Under the pieces are notes generated by a model that saw only the letters and a list, made by a program, of their open reading frames with translations, searched no databases and was not told where the DNA came from. A stretch of 9,508 bases of DNA from Nitrospiraceae bacterium (GTDB lineage Bacteria > Nitrospirota > Thermodesulfovibrionia > Thermodesulfovibrionales > UBA1546): NCBI GenBank assembly GCA_003535475.1, contig DOHC01000274.1, positions 1 through 9,508 of the forward strand, read 5' to 3'. The position numbers and the translations under genes were made by a program. Within the stretch, counting starts at the first letter, position 1; the number at the start of each line of letters is the position of its first letter. Of the stretch, positions 5,905-9,508 are shown one piece after another.

Positions 5905-7475
5905 AGATCATGCCCTGAATATGACTGATTAAAGCTTTTATTGCAGAGTGGAAAGTCAGGGACTATATTTCCCTGAATAGCCTGTTCAAGCCCTAACCAG
6001 TTAATGCTGGAGGGGTCTCTGACCATACAGCGGTTTATTTCTCCCGCCGGCCCCGATTGAAGCCAATAGATAATCTCGCCGCGCCAGCCTTCGACCGCTG
6101 CAAATCCCGCCTTCTCAGACGAAGGAGGGTCTATTGTTCCGCTGATATTCCCATCAGGAAGGTTGTCAAGAAGCCAGCGTATAATTCTGATCGACTCCCT
6201 TACCTCATGAATGCGAACCCATGTTCTGGCATGCACGTCTCCCGTGATGAGGACCGGCACGTCCAGCTCAATGCGGTCATACTGATTATAAGGAGGAAAA
6301 GAGTTGAATATGCGGCAGTCAAGATTCATGCCGCTCGCCCGCGCAACTATCCCCACAGCGCATAGCTCCCTTGCCTTCTCAGGCAAAAGCACTCCTGTAT
6401 CCCTAACCCTGTCCTCAAGTGAAGGATTTTCATCATAGATTGTGACAAGTTTTTCAAATTCTTTTTCAAGCCATTTTAATTCACTTAATATCTTTTCTTT
6501 GCCTTTTACATCAATGTCAACAGCAACACCGCCCGGAATAATTCTGTCCATTATAAACCTGTGGCCTAAAAGTTCACTGTTAGTGCGGAGAATCCCTTCT
6601 TTTAACCGCATCAGTTGATAGAGCATAAAGGCAAATGCAGCGTCATTGCAGATAGCGCCTATATCTCCCAGATGATTTGCAATGCGCTCACGCTCAAGAA
6701 AAAGCGCCCTAAGCCAGAGGGCACGCTCAGGAGGGATGCATCCGGTCATGGATTCAAGAGCCATACAATATGCGAGACCATGCGCAACAGTAGTGTCGCC
6801 TGATACTCTTCCCGCAAGCCTGAAGCCATCCTCCCACCTCATTGACTCAAACCGTTTCTCTATGCCCTTATGAACATAACCAAGCCGTTCTTCAAGGTTG
6901 ATAATCTGCTCACCAACTGCCTGAAAACGAAAATGCCCCGGTTCAATTATGCCTGTATGAACAGGCCCAACAGGTATTTCATAAACCCCTTCTCCTTCCG
7001 CCCGTGCCCATCTGTATTCACCTTCCACCCTCGGCATGGGACTTGAAGCATCAAAGGACTTTCTTAGCGGCCATGCGTCCTGAGGCCAATCCTCAAACTT
7101 TATCCATGGCCTCGGATCCGGATGTCCCTCTGGAACAACACCCATAAGGCTGTTCATCTGACGCTCAAACCTGTATGCAGGCAGATACTTTTTTGTGAGA
7201 GTTGGAAATGTCGGATCATCCGTTGTTGTTAGGGTCTTGACAATCAGGTATTCTGAGCCCCATCTGTAACAGGCGAATATGCCGAAACACGGAGTCTCTT
7301 CCGTGACCCATTCAGCGGCAAGCAGGGCATATGCCTTTTTCATAGCCTTTGCAGCCTCTGCGAACTTCGCCTTCGGCACTGTGCAAAATACCACAGACGC
7401 AGGATACTGGTAATTTTCCCTGAATTTTACATCCTCTCCAAGGGCTGAGATTATGGCATCCTTTAATAAACTCAT
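5901..7475 (-). CDS. hyfG: HyfG/HycE-like large subunit (NuoC-NuoD fusion) without NiFe-site cysteines
   Basis: Large subunit of a hydrogenase-4/complex I-like complex, 524 residues. Residues about 1-140 are a NuoC-type 30 kDa domain ending in FERQMNSLMGVVPEGHPDPRP (104-123 region) and EDWPQDAWPLRK. Residues about 160-524 are the NuoD/HycE-type domain: GPVHTGIIEPGHFRF (170-184), LGYVHKGIEK (198-207), RVSGDTTVAH (223-232), FLERERIANHLGDIGA (259-274), and NKSFNQSYSGHDL at the end. In true hydrogenases the first region reads R-x-C-G-x-x-C and the C-terminus has D-P-C-x-x-C; here the first has S225 and T228 and no cysteine, and the second has only C511. A NiFe centre is therefore very unlikely, and the protein fits the Ehr (hydrogenase-related) group. 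The start overlaps the hyfF-like stop by 4 bases. A HyfH-type ferredoxin gene, usual between G and I in hyf operons, is missing. Confidence 0.9.
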   Translation of the reverse strand: MSLLKDAIISALGEDVKFRENYQYPASVVFCTVPKAKFAEAAKAMKKAYALLAAEWVTEETPCFGIFACYRWGSEYLIVKTLTTTDDPTFPTLTKKYLPAYRFERQMNSLMGVVPEGHPDPRPWIKFEDWPQDAWPLRKSFDASSPMPRVEGEYRWARAEGEGVYEIPVGPVHTGIIEPGHFRFQAVGEQIINLEERLGYVHKGIEKRFESMRWEDGFRLAGRVSGDTTVAHGLAYCMALESMTGCIPPERALWLRALFLERERIANHLGDIGAICNDAAFAFMLYQLMRLKEGILRTNSELLGHRFIMDRIIPGGVAVDIDVKGKEKILSELKWLEKEFEKLVTIYDENPSLEDRVRDTGVLLPEKARELCAVGIVARASGMNLDCRIFNSFPPYNQYDRIELDVPVLITGDVHARTWVRIHEVRESIRIIRWLLDNLPDGNISGTIDPPSSEKAGFAAVEGWRGEIIYWLQSGPAGEINRCMVRDPSSINWLGLEQAIQGNIVPDFPLCNKSFNQSYSGHDL

Positions 7476-8920
7476 TTCAGTATTTGCACCGCCTTATGAA
7501 ACCATTGATTGAGAAAACCGGGCATATACAGCCCTATTGCAAGAACAATTGCCATATGCAGAAGCATAGGCACATGCGCCGCCTTCAAGGGCTTTTGATG
7601 GGGAGGAATCTCCCCTGAGACCATGGGCTGGATTTTCCTTAAAATAGCGGCAAATGCCACTGCAAGACCAAGGAGCAGAAAAGGGGTCATCAACGGGGCA
7701 TCCTTTATGGTTGCAGTTAATATGAGGAATTCACTGGTAAAGACTCCAAAGGGCGGCATACCGACAATAGCCATTGCCCCGAACATCAAGCCCCAGCCGA
7801 CAAGGGGATTGCCCCTTATAAGCCCCTTTATTTTATCCATCTCCTGCGTCCGATGCATCTGAGATGCATGTCCGACTGTGAAAAATATGGAAGATTTCGC
7901 CAGGCTGTGAACAAGCATATGCAGGAGAGCGCCGTATGTTGCGATAGTACCGCCCAATCCAAAAGCAAATGTGGCTATGCCCATATGTTCTATGGAGGAA
8001 TAAGAGAACATCCGTTTGATGTCTTTTTGTCTCAGCAAAGAGAAGGCTGCAACAAGTATAGAAATAATCCCAAACCCCATCATAATATTGCCTGCGTAAT
8101 GCGTATGAGTTGAGCCGTCCACAATAGCCTTGCATCTTACAAGGGCATATAGGGCGATATTCAGGAGCAAGCCCGAAAGCACAGCAGAGATTGGGGTCGG
8201 GCCTTCGCTGTGAGCGTCAGGAAGCCAGTTGTGAAGCGGGACAAGCCCTACCTTTGTCCCGTATCCGACCATCAGAAAAACAAAGGCAAGAGATACTATT
8301 GGAGGCTCCAGCTTGCCGCTTGACTGGATAAGATTTGTCCAGAGGAGCGCCTCTCCTCCTTCTCCGAGCACCTTTTCAGCGGCAAAGTATAAAAGGACAG
8401 TTCCAAAGAGAGCCTGCGCAATGCCCACGCCGCAGAGGATAAAATATTTCCATGCAGCCTCAATGGCAGTAGGCGTCCGGTACAGCGATACCAGCAAGAC
8501 AGTTGATAATGTGGCAAGCTCCATGGCTATCCACAATACACCTACATTATTGGTGAGAAGACAGAGAAACATTGCAAATATAAAGAGCTGAAACATGGCA
8601 TGGTAAAAACGCATTCCCCAGTATCCGACCCTTCCGTGCTCGCGTTCACGTCTCATATAGCGTCTGCTGAATATGGCTGTCGTCATAGAGACAAAGGATG
8701 TAAGCACAGATAGATAGACATTGAATGCGTCAACAAAGAAAAACTTATTTCCCGCAAGCATTGGGCCGTTGTTATAGACATCCAGCGCAAGGTCAATGCC
8801 GGCAAGAAAGGTCGCGGCAGAACCGGCGATGTTTATCTCAGGGGCATATTTCCTGTCTCCAACAAATGCAAGGACAACAGCGGCAAAAAGCGGAACCACT
8901 AAAAGAATAAGCAGCGGCAT
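7472..8920 (-). CDS. hyfF: HyfF-like antiporter-type membrane subunit (NuoN/NuoM family)
   Basis: Mrp/complex I-type ion-translocating subunit, 482 residues and about 14 hydrophobic segments in the cytoplasmic membrane. Residues used for proton transfer in this family are present: E134 in WIAMELATLS, K158 in EAAWKYFIL, K223 and H230 in GYGTKVGLVPLHNWLPDAH (220-238 region), H334/H338 and K342 in LHMLVHSLAKSS, and E397 in FTSEFLIL. This suggests working ion pumping even though the catalytic subunit has lost its NiFe site. The start is well supported: AAGGAGGGGG (inside the end of the hyfE-like gene) lies about 9 bases before ATG 8920, and the hyfE-like stop is one base away. The stop overlaps the hyfG-like start by 4 bases. 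Specificity for H+ or Na+ cannot be read. Confidence 0.93.
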   Translation of the reverse strand: MPLLILLVVPLFAAVVLAFVGDRKYAPEINIAGSAATFLAGIDLALDVYNNGPMLAGNKFFFVDAFNVYLSVLTSFVSMTTAIFSRRYMRREREHGRVGYWGMRFYHAMFQLFIFAMFLCLLTNNVGVLWIAMELATLSTVLLVSLYRTPTAIEAAWKYFILCGVGIAQALFGTVLLYFAAEKVLGEGGEALLWTNLIQSSGKLEPPIVSLAFVFLMVGYGTKVGLVPLHNWLPDAHSEGPTPISAVLSGLLLNIALYALVRCKAIVDGSTHTHYAGNIMMGFGIISILVAAFSLLRQKDIKRMFSYSSIEHMGIATFAFGLGGTIATYGALLHMLVHSLAKSSIFFTVGHASQMHRTQEMDKIKGLIRGNPLVGWGLMFGAMAIVGMPPFGVFTSEFLILTATIKDAPLMTPFLLLGLAVAFAAILRKIQPMVSGEIPPHQKPLKAAHVPMLLHMAIVLAIGLYMPGFLNQWFHKAVQILK

Positions 8921-8921
8921 G

Positions 8922-9508
8922 TCAGTCCCCCTCCTTCAGTCTTGCCATCTGTTCCACATTAAGGCTGTCAAAGGTGGTGTTTATATGGAAGAAAAATATG
9001 CCAAATATAAATGCTGCAATCAATATGTCAATTGCCACGCCTAATTCAACCACGAGGGGCATGCCGTAGGTTGCGCTGGTTGCGGCAAAAAACAGGCCGT
9101 TTTCCATTGCGAGAAAGCCGATGATCTGTGTAACGGCATGTCTCCTTGTAATCATCATCAAAAGCCCAATCATTACCGTTGCAAGGGCAATGGCAAGTAT
9201 GGAGCGCGTAACTAACGTTGACATCTCACGCACCGGAGCAGTCAGGCTGTATGAGAATATTACAAGGGCAATACCGATGAGCATTGTGAGAGGCACATTT
9301 ACCACTGTCTCTATCTCCCTGCGAATCTTCAGCTTATGTATAAGCGCATTCAGGATGTAAGGAAGCAGTATCACTTTCAGAGTGAGGGTTAAGACCGCTG
9401 ATATGTAAAGGTGGTGTCTGCCTGCCGCATAGCCGACAATAGCCGTGCTGACCGAAAGGAACAATCCCTGCCACGCAAATAAATGAATAAGTCCGTAAAT
9501 CCTCCTCT
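8922..9508 (-). CDS. hyfE: HyfE-like membrane subunit (NuoK-related), N-terminus beyond window
   Basis: Small membrane subunit of the same complex. The frame is open to the right edge, giving 194 visible residues; HyfE proteins are about 210-220, so roughly 20 residues are missing. Five to six hydrophobic segments are visible. The NuoK-like core lies in the second half: QIIGFLAMENGLFF with its membrane glutamate (visible residue 135), then PLVVELGVAIDILIAAFIFG with a second glutamate (154). These match the paired glutamates of NuoK. A lysine in a membrane helix (TLKVILLPY) is also typical of HyfE. The tail NTTFDSLNVEQMARLKE is the conserved HyfE ending. A TTG at 9464 could be taken as a start, but the frame continues upstream with a HyfE-like hydrophobic segment, so the true start is outside. 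hyfB- and hyfC-like genes are expected upstream. Confidence 0.88.
   Translation of the reverse strand, partial: RRIYGLIHLFAWQGLFLSVSTAIVGYAAGRHHLYISAVLTLTLKVILLPYILNALIHKLKIRREIETVVNVPLTMLIGIALVIFSYSLTAPVREMSTLVTRSILAIALATVMIGLLMMITRRHAVTQIIGFLAMENGLFFAATSATYGMPLVVELGVAIDILIAAFIFGIFFFHINTTFDSLNVEQMARLKEGD

Noticed and set aside
6057..6873. Plus-strand open frames opposite the hyfG-like gene
   Set aside because: They are antisense to a strongly conserved coding sequence and show no recognisable protein features or start signals.
5901..7475. Calling the large subunit a functional [NiFe]-hydrogenase or formate hydrogenlyase subunit
   Set aside because: The paired cysteines of L1 and L2 are missing; only one cysteine lies near the C-terminal site.
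9462..9464. TTG at 9464 as the start of the hyfE-like gene
   Set aside because: The frame continues upstream with a hydrophobic HyfE-like segment to the window edge, so the gene is truncated by the window.

Overview
The window looks like ordinary bacterial chromosome: moderate GC, dense genes, short gaps, E. coli-like sigma-70 promoters. An LL-diaminopimelate aminotransferase, a MidA-type methyltransferase and a hydrogenase-4/complex I-like operon together suggest an anaerobic or microaerobic bacterium, perhaps Nitrospirota (Thermodesulfovibrionia-like) or a deltaproteobacterial group. That placement is inference from gene content; no rRNA or other marker is present.

Left part (1-3617). A TPR plus cyclic-nucleotide-binding protein runs off the left edge on the minus strand. 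It is divergent from dapL (lysine/diaminopimelate synthesis). The two promoters are back to back, their -35 boxes one base apart. After dapL comes a 194-base gap with small inverted repeats, then folK (folate synthesis). Next is a gene for a small exported protein with its own promoter, signal peptide and Shine-Dalgarno, but with a TAA inside an otherwise intact reading frame. It is annotated as one interrupted gene.

Middle (3618-5414). hisH (histidine synthesis, glutaminase subunit) and a MidA/NDUFAF7-family methyltransferase gene are divergent, with only 21 bases between start codons. One near-symmetric -10 region could serve both directions and give leaderless mRNAs. No other his gene is visible.

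Right part (5392-9508, minus strand). A tightly packed operon enters from the right edge: hyfE-like, hyfF-like, hyfG-like, hyfI-like, with 4-base stop/start overlaps or a 1-base gap. Together they encode part of the membrane arm and the catalytic pair of a complex I / group 4 [NiFe]-hydrogenase relative. The large subunit lacks the paired cysteines that hold the NiFe centre, while the small subunit keeps its iron-sulfur cysteines and the antiporter-like subunit keeps its charged residues. This fits an 'energy-converting hydrogenase-related' (Ehr) complex that couples some redox reaction to ion pumping without H2 chemistry at a NiFe site; electron donor and acceptor cannot be read from the window. 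The operon ends tail to tail with the methyltransferase gene, overlapping it by 23 bases. That neighbour is notable because NDUFAF7 methylates an arginine in the large subunit's complex I homologue, but here that position is lysine.

The most interesting points are the NiFe-less large subunit, the interrupted exported-protein gene, the two unusual divergent promoter regions, and the methyltransferase/large-subunit pairing. I found no mobile element, CRISPR array or RNA gene.
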